Shown here: in pieces, positions 1 through 7,008 of the stretch
Numbering within the stretch: the stretch's first letter is position 1
How the letters are laid out: every line of letters starts with the position of its first letter
NCBI GenBank assembly: GCA_020444775.1
Contig: JAGRHX010000487.1
Span: 1-14,330 of the forward strand
DNA: 14,330 nt
Origin: Gammaproteobacteria bacterium
Lineage (GTDB): Bacteria; Pseudomonadota; Gammaproteobacteria; HK1
Reading direction: 5' to 3'
Notes under the pieces: generated by a model
The model's input: the letters and a program-made list of their open reading frames with translations, nothing else
Databases searched by the model: none
What the model was told of the DNA's origin: nothing
Position numbers and translations under genes: made by a program

Positions 1-594
1 GGCGCGCGGGTCGCGGTGCAGGGCTTCGGCGCGGTCGGCTATCACGGCGCCCGCTTCCTGGCAAACCTCGGCTGCGTGCTGGTGGCCGCCGCCGACTCGC
101 GCGGCATGACCCTCAATCCGGACGGGCTCGATATCGAGGCGCTGGCAGAGCACCACAAGACCGGCGAGGGCGTCGCCGCGTTCGCCGGCGGCACGGCCGG
201 GGACCGGGACGCCATTGTGGGCGTCGACTGCGACATCTGGATTCCGGCCGCCCGGCCCAACGTGCTGACCGCCGCCAATGCCGGCCAGGTCAAGGCGCGG
301 CTGATCCTCCAGGGCGCCAACATCCCGGCCACCGCGGAAGCCGAGGAGATCCTGCATCGCCGCGGCGTGCTCCAGGTGCCGGACTTCATCGCCAATGCCG
401 GCGGCGTCATCTGCGCGTCCGTGGAATACCACGGTGGCACAGCGAGCCAGGCCTTTGCCACCATTGCCGAGCGGATCCGTGACAACGTCGGCGAGATGCT
501 CGAACGTATGCAGGCATCCGACAGCCTGCCACGTGACGCGGCCACGACCATGGCCCTGACGCGTGTCCACCAGGCCCAGGAGCTACGACGATGA
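1..594 (+). CDS. Glu/Leu/Phe/Val dehydrogenase, C-terminal part (5' end outside window)
   Basis: This is the C-terminal, NAD(P)-binding half of an amino-acid dehydrogenase of the glutamate/leucine dehydrogenase family, which interconverts an L-amino acid and its 2-oxo acid plus ammonia in the cytoplasm. The reading frame is open from base 1 and begins inside the Rossmann fold, with the glycine-rich loop VAVQGFGAVG at visible residues 4-13. Later come the family signatures IPAARPNVLT, LILQGANIPAT and VPDFIANAGGVICASVEY. About 197 residues are present, roughly half of the usual 410-430; the catalytic lysine domain lies upstream of the window. The stop (592-594) overlaps the ATG of the aminotransferase (ATGA), which implies translational coupling. 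Glutamate is the likely substrate given the neighbouring aminotransferase, but leucine or another amino acid cannot be excluded. Confidence 0.9.
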   Translation, partial: GARVAVQGFGAVGYHGARFLANLGCVLVAAADSRGMTLNPDGLDIEALAEHHKTGEGVAAFAGGTAGDRDAIVGVDCDIWIPAARPNVLTAANAGQVKARLILQGANIPATAEAEEILHRRGVLQVPDFIANAGGVICASVEYHGGTASQAFATIAERIRDNVGEMLERMQASDSLPRDAATTMALTRVHQAQELRR

Positions 595-1784
595 CGCCCC
601 CATCCCGGTCACTACCGGCCATGGTCTCGGCCAGCGTCGCCGCGATCGAGATGTCGGCGATCAAACGCATGGCCATGCGCAGCGCCCAGGTGCCCGGGGC
701 TGTCTCGCTGGCCTGGGGTCTACCCTCCTTCCGCACCCCCGAGCACATCCGCGCCGCGGTCGCCGAGGCGCTCGCAACCGATGTGGACGCCGGCAAGTAC
801 TCCCTGCCGGTGGGACTCGAAACGTTGCGCGCCGAGATAGCGCGCACTCACGAGCAGCGCACCGGACGGCGCATCGACCCCGACCGGCACGTGCTCGTCT
901 CGGCCGGCAACATGCAAGGCGTGAGCAGCGTGCTCCGTACCCTGCTCGATGCCGACGACGAGGTCATCGTCACCGATCCCTGCTTCGCCTCCCACCTGCT
1001 GCAGATCCGCCTGTGCGGTGGCCGGCCGGTGTTCTGGACGCTCGACGAGAAGCACGGCTGGAGCTTGGACGTAACGGCCCTCGAACGGCTGATCACGCCA
1101 CGCAGCCGTGCCATCCTGCTGGTCAATCCCTGCAATCCGACCGGCAGCATCTTTCCCGAGTCGGCGCTGCGCGAGACCGCCCGCATCGCCGCGGCGCACG
1201 ACCTGTACATGGTCATCGACGACCCCTACTCGCAGTTGTGCTATGAGAACGATGCACGCATGTTCAACCCGGCGGGCGAGCCCGAGCTTGCCGATCGCAT
1301 CGTCTATCTGTACTCATTCTCCAAGGCGCACGCGATGAGCGGCTGGCGGCTCGGCTACATCGTCCTCGCCGAGCAGCTTCGCAGCCAGCTTCTCAAGGTC
1401 CATGACGCAATGCTGATCTGCGCGCCACGCATCTCCCAGATCGCCGCGCTCGCCGCGCTCAGCGGCACGCAGGATCACGTGCGCGAGTTCGAGACCATCC
1501 TGAATCGCCGCCGCCAGCTCATCCGCGAACGGCTCGACGCGGTCCCGCACGTGTTCGACTACGTGCAACCACAGGGCGCCTACTACGTGTTCCCGCGGAT
1601 CGTCGCACCGCACGTCGATAGCGAGCGCTTCGCCGACCAGCTGCTCGACGGGATCGGCGTGGCGGTCACACCCGGCAGTGCCTTCGGCCCGAGCGGAGAG
1701 CACCACGTGCGGATGGCCTTCTGCGTGGACGAAGACGCCATCAATGACGCCTTCGACCGGATCGAGAGACACTACGGCCGCTGA
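591..1784 (+). CDS. Class I/II PLP-dependent aminotransferase
   Basis: A 397-residue fold-type I aminotransferase that transfers an amino group between an amino acid and a 2-oxo acid. Visible family residues: the SAGNMQG cofactor loop (104-110), NPCNPTG (179-185), Asp210 and Tyr213 in the IDDPY segment that contact PLP, the Schiff-base Lys245 in YSFSKAHAMSGWR with phosphate-binding Arg253, and C-terminal Arg374 (HHVRMAF), the expected carboxylate-binding arginine. The length is normal. The ATG at 591 is favoured because it overlaps the dehydrogenase stop by four bases; Met11 and Met21 are possible but less likely. The gene sits between an amino-acid dehydrogenase and grdE, so it could couple glutamate to another amino acid (for example glyoxylate to glycine) or help reassimilate ammonia released by the reductase. 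The specificity cannot be read from the sequence. Confidence 0.92.
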   Translation: MTPPSRSLPAMVSASVAAIEMSAIKRMAMRSAQVPGAVSLAWGLPSFRTPEHIRAAVAEALATDVDAGKYSLPVGLETLRAEIARTHEQRTGRRIDPDRHVLVSAGNMQGVSSVLRTLLDADDEVIVTDPCFASHLLQIRLCGGRPVFWTLDEKHGWSLDVTALERLITPRSRAILLVNPCNPTGSIFPESALRETARIAAAHDLYMVIDDPYSQLCYENDARMFNPAGEPELADRIVYLYSFSKAHAMSGWRLGYIVLAEQLRSQLLKVHDAMLICAPRISQIAALAALSGTQDHVREFETILNRRRQLIRERLDAVPHVFDYVQPQGAYYVFPRIVAPHVDSERFADQLLDGIGVAVTPGSAFGPSGEHHVRMAFCVDEDAINDAFDRIERHYGR

Positions 1785-1818
1785 GAGTACACGGGGCCAC
1801 CGGCAAGCGAGTGCCAGA

Positions 1819-3066
1819 ATGAGCCTGACCCTGAACCGATATCGTATCGATACCCTGGCAGCAGGTGACACGACACGTCTGCTGGATCATTGTCTGCAGG
1901 TCGATTGTCCGGCGCTGGCCGAGGAGCTACGCTGCGGCGAGCCATGTATAGAGGATTGCCGCATCCGCCTCGCCCACCCGGGTGACAACATCCGTATCGT
2001 CTGTGTCAAGGACGTCATCGAGCCACGCGCGAAGATGTCCGGCGCGAGCCCCGGCAGCGGCGACACGGCCGTGCTCGATGGCGTGGCGGTGGTCAGCTGC
2101 GGGCCCATCGTCGGCTTTCAGGAAGGCATCATCGACCTGTGCGGTCCGGGCGCCGACTACACGCGCTTCGCGCATCTGCAGCTGGTGGTGCTCGAGCTAC
2201 GCCCGCGGCCGGACACGACCCCGCACGAGCACGAGGCCGTGCTGCGCCGGAGCGGATATCGGCTCGCCGAGCGTCTCGCCGCCGTCTGCCACGGCCAGCC
2301 GCCGGACGTCGAGCAGCATCTGACGCTGGCGCTGGACGAGCGCGGCATGTCGGTTCCGTTGCCACGCATCGCCTATCTGGACCTGGTGCTGGCCCAGGGG
2401 CTGCTTCACGATACCTATGTGCAGGGTCGCTACGCGGGCGAGGTCCTGCCCATGAGTATCGATCCGCTACTCGCCATCGACAGCGCGGTTGTCTCTGGCA
2501 ACTGTGTCAGCGCCTGTGACAAGAACACCACCTACCATCATCAGAACAACCCGATCGTGATGGCGCTACTGCGCGGTCACGGCCAGCGTTGGCGTATGGC
2601 TGGCATGGTGCTCGGCCAGCTGCCCACCCGGCTCGGTCAGAAACAGGACTGCGCGGCACACGCCTGTGAGCTGCTGCGGGCACTCGAGCCGGACGGCGTC
2701 GTCATCAGCAAGGAGGGCTTCGGCAACCCCGACGCGGATCTGATGCTGGTCATCGATCGGCTCGAGTCGGCGGGTCTGCCCTGCGTGGCGTTGACCGACG
2801 AGTTCGCCGGCGCCGACGGCGCCTCACAATCACTGGCCGATACCTCCAGCCGCGCGATCAGCATCGTTTCCACCGGCAACGCCAACCAACGCGTCCTGCT
2901 GCCACCGATGCGGACCACCATCGGTCCGCTGCCGGATGTGCAACGCCTGTCCGGTGGTTATCCGTACAGCCTGCGCCCGGACGGCAGTCTGGAGGTGGAG
3001 CTGCAGGCCATCATCGGCGCGACCAACGAGATGGGTTTCGAGAGCCTGAGCTGCGAGGAGATATGA
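1819..3066 (+). CDS. grdE: Glycine/sarcosine/betaine reductase component B, alpha/beta proprotein (GrdE/GrdG/GrdI type)
   Basis: A 415-residue homologue of the substrate-specific component B proprotein of the glycine reductase complex. In clostridial GrdE the chain is cleaved at an internal cysteine, which becomes a pyruvoyl group that forms a Schiff base with the amino substrate. The matching segment here is SGNCVSACDKNTTYHHQNNP, with the predicted cleavage cysteine at residue 229. Other family-like stretches are VCVKDVIEPRAKMSG (61-75), GPIVGFQEGIIDLCGP (95-110), DGVVISKEGFGNPDADLM and the C-terminal GATNEMGFESLS. The ATG at 1819 is chosen because family similarity begins there; the frame is open further upstream into the aminotransferase gene (to 1678), but that part has no similarity. 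It lies 34 bp after the aminotransferase, with only a weak ribosome-binding site, and overlaps grdB by four bases. GrdE, GrdG and GrdI are paralogues for glycine, sarcosine and betaine, and the sequence alone does not decide which this is. Confidence 0.92.
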   Translation: MSLTLNRYRIDTLAAGDTTRLLDHCLQVDCPALAEELRCGEPCIEDCRIRLAHPGDNIRIVCVKDVIEPRAKMSGASPGSGDTAVLDGVAVVSCGPIVGFQEGIIDLCGPGADYTRFAHLQLVVLELRPRPDTTPHEHEAVLRRSGYRLAERLAAVCHGQPPDVEQHLTLALDERGMSVPLPRIAYLDLVLAQGLLHDTYVQGRYAGEVLPMSIDPLLAIDSAVVSGNCVSACDKNTTYHHQNNPIVMALLRGHGQRWRMAGMVLGQLPTRLGQKQDCAAHACELLRALEPDGVVISKEGFGNPDADLMLVIDRLESAGLPCVALTDEFAGADGASQSLADTSSRAISIVSTGNANQRVLLPPMRTTIGPLPDVQRLSGGYPYSLRPDGSLEVELQAIIGATNEMGFESLSCEEI

Positions 3067-4385
3067 AGGTGAGCACACCTGTCCACGCGATCCACGTGCT
3101 GAATCAGTTCTTCGCCGGCCTGGGCGGTGAGGAGAGCGCCGATCTGCCGCCACGCATCTTCGAAGGCGCGCGGGGTCCGGGCCTGCTGATGCAGCGACTC
3201 GAGCCCGACCTGCGGATCGTCGCCACCGTCTGTGTCGGTGACAATCACGCCGCGACGCATCCGGAGCAGGTCGCGGCAAAGGTCCTGGAGCTGCTCGAGC
3301 AACGCCCCGCCGACGCGCCGCGACCCGAGGTGGTGCTGGCCGGGCCGGCCTTCAATGCCGGCCGCTACGGGATGGCCTGTGGGCTTCTCGCCAGCAGCAT
3401 CGCCCGACACTACGAGATCCCCGCGGTGACCGGACTCTACGAGGAGAACCCGGCCCTGGCGCAGTACCGGCGCACGCTGCACATCGTGCGCACCGGTAGC
3501 GATGTGATGAGCATGCGTGAAGCGGCAACGGCCATGCTACGCGTCGCGCTCAAGCTGCAGCGTGGCGAAGCACTGGATCCAGCGGCCGACCAGCTCTACA
3601 CGCAGGGCCTGCGGCGCAACCGGCGGGCGTCCACCACGGGCGCCGAACGCGCCATCGAGATGTTGCTGGAGCGCATCGCCGGACGCCAGCCGCTGAGCGA
3701 ATACGCCATGCCGAGCTTCGACAAGGTGCCACCGGCGCCTGCGGTTGCCGATCTGCGCAACGCGACCGTGGCGCTGGTGACCTCGGGTGGGATCGTGCCA
3801 CGCGGAAATCCAGATCACATCGAGTCGGCAAGCGCCAGCCGCTACGGCGCCTATGACATCACCGGGCTGCAACGTCTGGATGCCGAGCATTATCAGAGCG
3901 TGCACGGTGGCTACGATCCGACCCATGCCAACCAGGACCCGAACCGGGTACTGCCACTGGACGCGCTACGCGAGCTGGAGCGCAAGGGCCGGATCGGGCG
4001 ACTGCACGAGACCTACTACGCCACGGTCGGCAACTCCACCTCGGTGAATCAAGCCGTGCGCTTCGGTGAGCTGATCGCGGCAACACTGGTCAATGTAGGC
4101 GTGCAGGCAGTGATCCTGACCTCGACGTGAGGCACCTGCACTCGTTGCGGTGCAACGATATGCAAAGAGCTGGAGCGGGCCGGGATCCCGACCGTTCATG
4201 TATGCTCGATCACCTCGATCTCGAAGACGGTGGGTGCGAACCGGATCGTGCAAAGCATCGCGATCCCACATCCGTTCGGCGAGCCTGGCCAGCCACCCGA
4301 GGCCGAGTACGCGCTGCGACTGGCCCTGGTGGAACGCGCCCTGACCGCGCTTCAGACCGGGATCGACGAGCAGACCCAATTCTGA
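3063..4385 (+). CDS. grdB: Glycine/sarcosine/betaine reductase component B, selenoprotein subunit, TGA at 4128-4130 read as selenocysteine (GrdB/GrdF/GrdH type)
   Basis: This is the selenocysteine-containing gamma subunit of component B, 440 residues if the TGA at 4128-4130 is read as Sec356. The selenol attacks the Schiff-base-activated substrate and passes the alpha-carbon unit to GrdA. The N-terminal part has family features (HVLNQFFAGLGGEE, VLAGPAFNAGRYGMACG, PAVTGLYEENPAL, VALVTSGGIVPRGNPDHIES and GGYDPTHANQDPNRVLPLDAL). The conserved TLVNVGVQAVILTST runs straight into TGA and then GTCTRCGATICKELERAGIP, which is the family U-x-x-C-x-x-C motif (Sec356, Cys359, Cys362). The frame then stays open for 84 residues, including VGANRIVQSIAIPHPFGEP, to TGA 4383-4385. 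A hairpin immediately follows the Sec codon. The start overlaps the grdE stop (ATGA), with GAGGAG just upstream. A standard call would end at 4130 and lose the active site. Clostridial GrdB is about 436 residues with Sec near 350. Confidence 0.93.
4128..4157 (+). promoter_or_regulatory. Selenocysteine codon with bacterial SECIS-type hairpin in grdB
   Basis: The in-frame TGA (4128-4130) is followed by a perfect hairpin: CGTTGC (4143-4148), loop GGT (4149-4151), GCAACG (4152-4157). The loop G and U are nucleotides 20 and 21 after the TGA. Counting the U of UGA as 1, these are positions 23 and 24, the positions reported as essential for SelB binding in the E. coli fdhF element. The hairpin lies within coding sequence for the UGTCTRCGAT segment, as bacterial SECIS elements do. 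A bulged U as in fdhF is not evident. SelB recognition is inferred. Confidence 0.8.
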
Positions 4386-4468
4386 TAGTCACCAGGCAGA
4401 CCCTGCACGCATCCATCCTGGCTTCGGCCAGGGATTCGGCCAGGGATCCGCTCAGGGCCGCCCGGCCC
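4386..4468. terminator. Convergent intergenic region with two GC-rich hairpins between grdB and grdA
   Basis: The 83-bp gap between the two converging stops holds two strong inverted repeats. The first is CCTGGC-TTCG-GCCAGG (4417-4432), a 6-bp stem with a UUCG tetraloop, one of the most stable known loops. The second is AGGGCC-GCCC-GGCCCT (4454-4469), which abuts the grdA stop and would form directly after it on the minus strand. Neither is followed by a clear T-run, so they are at best atypical intrinsic terminators or RNA 3'-end stabilisers. A 12-bp tandem duplication, TTCGGCCAGGGA at 4423-4434 and 4435-4446, overlaps the first hairpin. Confidence 0.5.
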
Positions 4469-4924
4469 TCAGGACTCGCGCACCTCGCGCATGACGGCAC
4501 GTATCTGCTCGATACGTTCATCTTCCATCTCGAGCTCCTTGAAGGCCATCTCGCGCGACCACACGTCGGCGGGTATCTGGTCCTTCAGCTCGAGGATGTG
4601 ATAGCTCGGCAGCCCCAGCGCGATCCCGCCCAACGCGCCGGCATAGCTCGGGTCGCCATGCTTGAAGGTGCTGGCCATGATTCGCAGATTGAACGGCTCG
4701 TTCAATCCGAACACCACGATCAGCGACTCGACGCCGTGTTCCTCGGCAAGCTGTTTGACGTCCTCCTGCTCCGCAAGACCTGCGGCACCGGCGGACGTTC
4801 AGACGAAACAGGAGGTGCTCTCATAGACGACCTCGCCGCCGGCGGCCTCGACGCAGTGCCGCAAGGCCTGCCCCGAGACGTCGTCACGTTCACCGAACAG
4901 GATGATCTTCTTGCCCTTCAACAT
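4469..4924 (-). CDS. grdA: Glycine/sarcosine/betaine reductase selenoprotein A, TGA at 4801-4799 read as selenocysteine
   Basis: Small selenoprotein A, 151 residues with Sec42. It carries the carboxymethyl group as a selenoether from component B to component C, and is re-reduced by thioredoxin in known systems. The frame begins MLKGKKIILFGERDD, contains EVVYESTSCFV, then the in-frame TGA, then TSAGAAGLAEQEDVKQLAEE. CFV-U-TSAGA matches the GrdA C-x-x-U signature (Cys39, Sec42; CFVUTAAGA in clostridia). After the TGA the family continues with FKHGDPSYAGALGG and LGLPSYHILELKDQ. The length is close to the usual 150-158, and the acidic helical C-terminus is typical. The start at 4924 follows a GAGGTGAG ribosome-binding site overlapping the grdC stop, eight bases downstream of grdC. 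Conventional calling would find only an 82-residue fragment (4717-4469) that lacks the active site. Confidence 0.93.
4771..4801 (-). promoter_or_regulatory. Selenocysteine codon with bacterial SECIS-type hairpin in grdA
   Basis: On the minus strand the in-frame TGA (4801-4799) is followed by CCGCA-GGTCT-TGCGG (4785-4771), a perfect 5-bp stem with a GGUCU loop. The loop begins at nucleotide 19 after the TGA, so its G and U occupy nucleotides 20 and 21, the same spacing as in grdB. The apical sequence GCAGGUCU also matches the loop of the E. coli fdhF SECIS element as I know it, which strongly supports recoding rather than termination. Confidence 0.85.
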
Positions 4925-4932
4925 GGTTCTGC

Positions 4933-6450
4933 TCACCTCGAATGCGTCTGCTCCAAGCCCCGACCATCACGACCGGTCGCTTCGAGCAGGAACGATACGC
5001 CATCGTACAGATGGGTCAGCCGGTTGAGGAACAGGCTGGCCTTGCACACGAACATGACCCGCCGCAGCTCACCGGCGGCCATCGCCCGCAGCGCATGACC
5101 GATGTACGGCACACCGGACGGGATGTGTCCCTGGGTGGGCGCGAAGCCGACCATGCCGACCCGGTCGATGAAAGCCTGCATCCGGGCCTTGCTCAGCTCG
5201 CCACTGAGCACCCCGAGCGCCGCAATCATTCGATAGTTCTTGTGCGCCACGTCGCCAGAGCCAGCGTGCTCCATGATCTCCGGGTTGTGCAGCTCCGGCG
5301 CGAAACGGTCGATGTCGGCCATGCGCAGCCCGAGACGCTGCAGCGGGCGGCTGATGAGCTGCTCGTAGACAGCCTGGTCGGAGGTGCTGGCGCCGATACG
5401 CGCGATCCCCACCGCACCGGGCTCGATACGGATACGCGCCACCGCGGCGGCATTGGCGCGCCCGACCAGCACCGCCATCGATCCCAGACAATCGTCGAGC
5501 ACCGGCATGTCGTGGGCCAGAAAGGCCTCGCATTTCATTCCCAGCTTGGCCAACGAACCGCCGGCGACCACCGCCACGCGTGCGTACAGCCCGCTCTTGA
5601 CCAGGGCGGCGGCGGTCACCAGCGCCGAGGCCGGGCCCGCGCAGAAATTCTTCACGTCCATGCCCGAGGCCTGCTCGCAGCCACACAGCTCGCCGACGGC
5701 CTTGGCCATGCCGCCGCCACCGCGCTGATAGCGATCACCGCAAGCCTCCTCGCCACAGCTGATGATGTAGTCGACATCGGTCGGCTGCAGACCGGCTCGC
5801 TGCAGGGCCAGCATCAGCGCATGGCTGGCGGTGGCCTTCGCACACAATCCCTCGAGCAGGGTCCGGGCATCCAGGTTGGCATCCTCACGACCCTCGGCGC
5901 GATCGTCGCGCCGGACCACGCCGGCGGGCTCCGCGTCGATCTGCAGCGGCAAGGCCCCGGTCGCCCCGGATGCAGTCAGCTCCGCACGATCGCGGCCGGC
6001 GGCATCGAGCCGTTGCGCCAGACGCGCGGCCAGTGGTCGCAGCACCGGGTGCGCGCGCAGTGCCTCGATCTGCGCGAGCGTGTGCGCGCCGGGGAAATCG
6101 ACGATGGGTGGCTCCAGCACGTCAGCGGCGTGTAGCAGGGCGTAAAGCATGCGCTGGTCGATGATCTCGCCGAAACCCACCTCCTCGGGCGTGACATCCG
6201 GCGCAGTGGTGACATCGCCGAACCACGGCCTGGGCAGTCGTGCAAGCTGCTCTGGCGAGAGCCGGCCGATGAAGGTCAGATTGGGCGGGTAGCGGCGCGC
6301 CGCGTCGAAGCCGCGCAGATTGGCACGCAGCGCATCGGCGAAGCCCGGATCCTGCGCCACGCGGCGAAACGGTTTCGATCCCATCCAGACCAGATCGGGC
6401 GCGTGCGCGAGACAGAACGCGGCAGCCTCGATGACGGGATCGGCGCCCAT
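4933..6450 (-). CDS. grdC: Glycine/sarcosine/betaine reductase component C, beta subunit (GrdC)
   Basis: Component C subunit that accepts the carboxymethyl group from GrdA and takes part in forming an acetyl thioester; it has a FabH/thiolase-like fold. Residue numbers use the ATG at 6450 (505 aa). Visible features: CLAHAPDLVWMGSKP near the N-terminus, RRYPPNLTFIG, CGEEACGDRYQRGGGGMAKA (232-251), VKNFCAGPASAL with the likely acyl-accepting Cys270, ELHNPEIMEHAGSGDVAHKN with histidines (386-404), and PTQGHIPSGVPYIGH (438-452). Clostridial GrdC is about 513 residues and has only a few residues before the motif matching AAFCLAHAPDL, which favours the 6450 start. The frame stays open to a TTG at 6549 directly after a TGA, which would add 33 residues; the ribosome-binding site is weak for either start. 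The stop region overlaps the grdA ribosome-binding site, so the two are an operon. No GrdD (alpha subunit) gene adjoins it. Confidence 0.9.
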   Translation of the reverse strand: MGADPVIEAAAFCLAHAPDLVWMGSKPFRRVAQDPGFADALRANLRGFDAARRYPPNLTFIGRLSPEQLARLPRPWFGDVTTAPDVTPEEVGFGEIIDQRMLYALLHAADVLEPPIVDFPGAHTLAQIEALRAHPVLRPLAARLAQRLDAAGRDRAELTASGATGALPLQIDAEPAGVVRRDDRAEGREDANLDARTLLEGLCAKATASHALMLALQRAGLQPTDVDYIISCGEEACGDRYQRGGGGMAKAVGELCGCEQASGMDVKNFCAGPASALVTAAALVKSGLYARVAVVAGGSLAKLGMKCEAFLAHDMPVLDDCLGSMAVLVGRANAAAVARIRIEPGAVGIARIGASTSDQAVYEQLISRPLQRLGLRMADIDRFAPELHNPEIMEHAGSGDVAHKNYRMIAALGVLSGELSKARMQAFIDRVGMVGFAPTQGHIPSGVPYIGHALRAMAAGELRRVMFVCKASLFLNRLTHLYDGVSFLLEATGRDGRGLEQTHSR

Positions 6451-6558
6451 TTCCAGATCAGGATCGGTCGACACGAGCCACGCCTCGTAGCCGTCCACAA
6501 CGGCGGGCCGGGCGACCTCCAATCCAACCCTGGCGGGCGAGACCGGCAATCACGCCGC

Positions 6559-7008
6559 TCACGGTCGGTGGTCCATCTCCGAGCGCAGCTCCCGATTCAT
6601 CAAGCTGGTCATGTTGCCGAGCAACTCGGCCATCGCGCTCAGCACATCGTCCATTGACAGCAGGCCCTGGAGTCTGTTGTCGTCATCGACCACCGGTGCG
6701 CGCCGCACACCATGCGCACGCATCCGCTCCATTGCGCTCATCAGATCGTCAGTCTGCTTGAGGCTGAGCAGGTCCATGGTCGGCAGATCCGAGACACGCA
6801 GACCCGTCGGGTCCAATCCCGGGGCGAGCACCTCGATCACCAGATCGCGATCGGTGACGATGGCGACCGGGCGGTTACCGGTGGCGCCCTCCTCGACCAC
6901 CACCACGGTGCCGACGTGGTATTCACGCATCAAACGGGCAGCCTCCGCCACATCGGCATCGCGTGGCGCGACCACCACCTCGCGTGTGCAGTATTCCCCA
7001 ACTTGCAT
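6559..7008 (-). CDS. CBS-domain-pair protein upstream of grdC
   Basis: A 149-residue stand-alone protein made of two CBS domains (about residues 8-65 and 72-130), a Bateman module that usually binds adenine nucleotides or S-adenosylmethionine and works as an energy sensor. The first repeat carries VAPRDADVAEAARLMREYHVGTVVVV and VAIVTDRDL; the second carries LSLKQTDDLMSAMERM, HGVRRAPVVDDD and LQGLLSMDDVL. No catalytic domain is fused. The ATG at 7008 is preferred because GGGGGG lies a short distance upstream and homology starts there; an ATG at 7041 and a TTG at 7068 are in frame. It ends nine bases before the furthest possible grdC start and is in the same frame, so it probably heads the grdC-grdA transcript. 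A regulatory role over component C is inference; such proteins are common in bacterial stress clusters. Confidence 0.85.
   Translation of the reverse strand: MQVGEYCTREVVVAPRDADVAEAARLMREYHVGTVVVVEEGATGNRPVAIVTDRDLVIEVLAPGLDPTGLRVSDLPTMDLLSLKQTDDLMSAMERMRAHGVRRAPVVDDDNRLQGLLSMDDVLSAMAELLGNMTSLMNRELRSEMDHRP

Noticed and set aside
4127..5098. Long plus-strand open frame (323 codons) running across the end of grdB and antisense to grdA.
   Set aside because: It is frame-shifted relative to the GrdB C-terminus and opposite to GrdA; it has no recognisable similarity and its low-information composition fits a GC-rich shadow frame.
4942..6135. Long plus-strand open frame (397 codons) antisense to grdC.
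   Set aside because: GrdC on the other strand is strongly supported by motifs; the antisense product is His/Gln/Arg-rich with no family signature.
6550..6561. Two further in-frame TGA codons between the CBS gene and grdC, considered as selenocysteine read-through giving a CBS-GrdC fusion.
   Set aside because: Two TGAs three codons apart, no C-x-x-U-like redox motif and no SECIS-like hairpin at the expected distance; they are ordinary stops.
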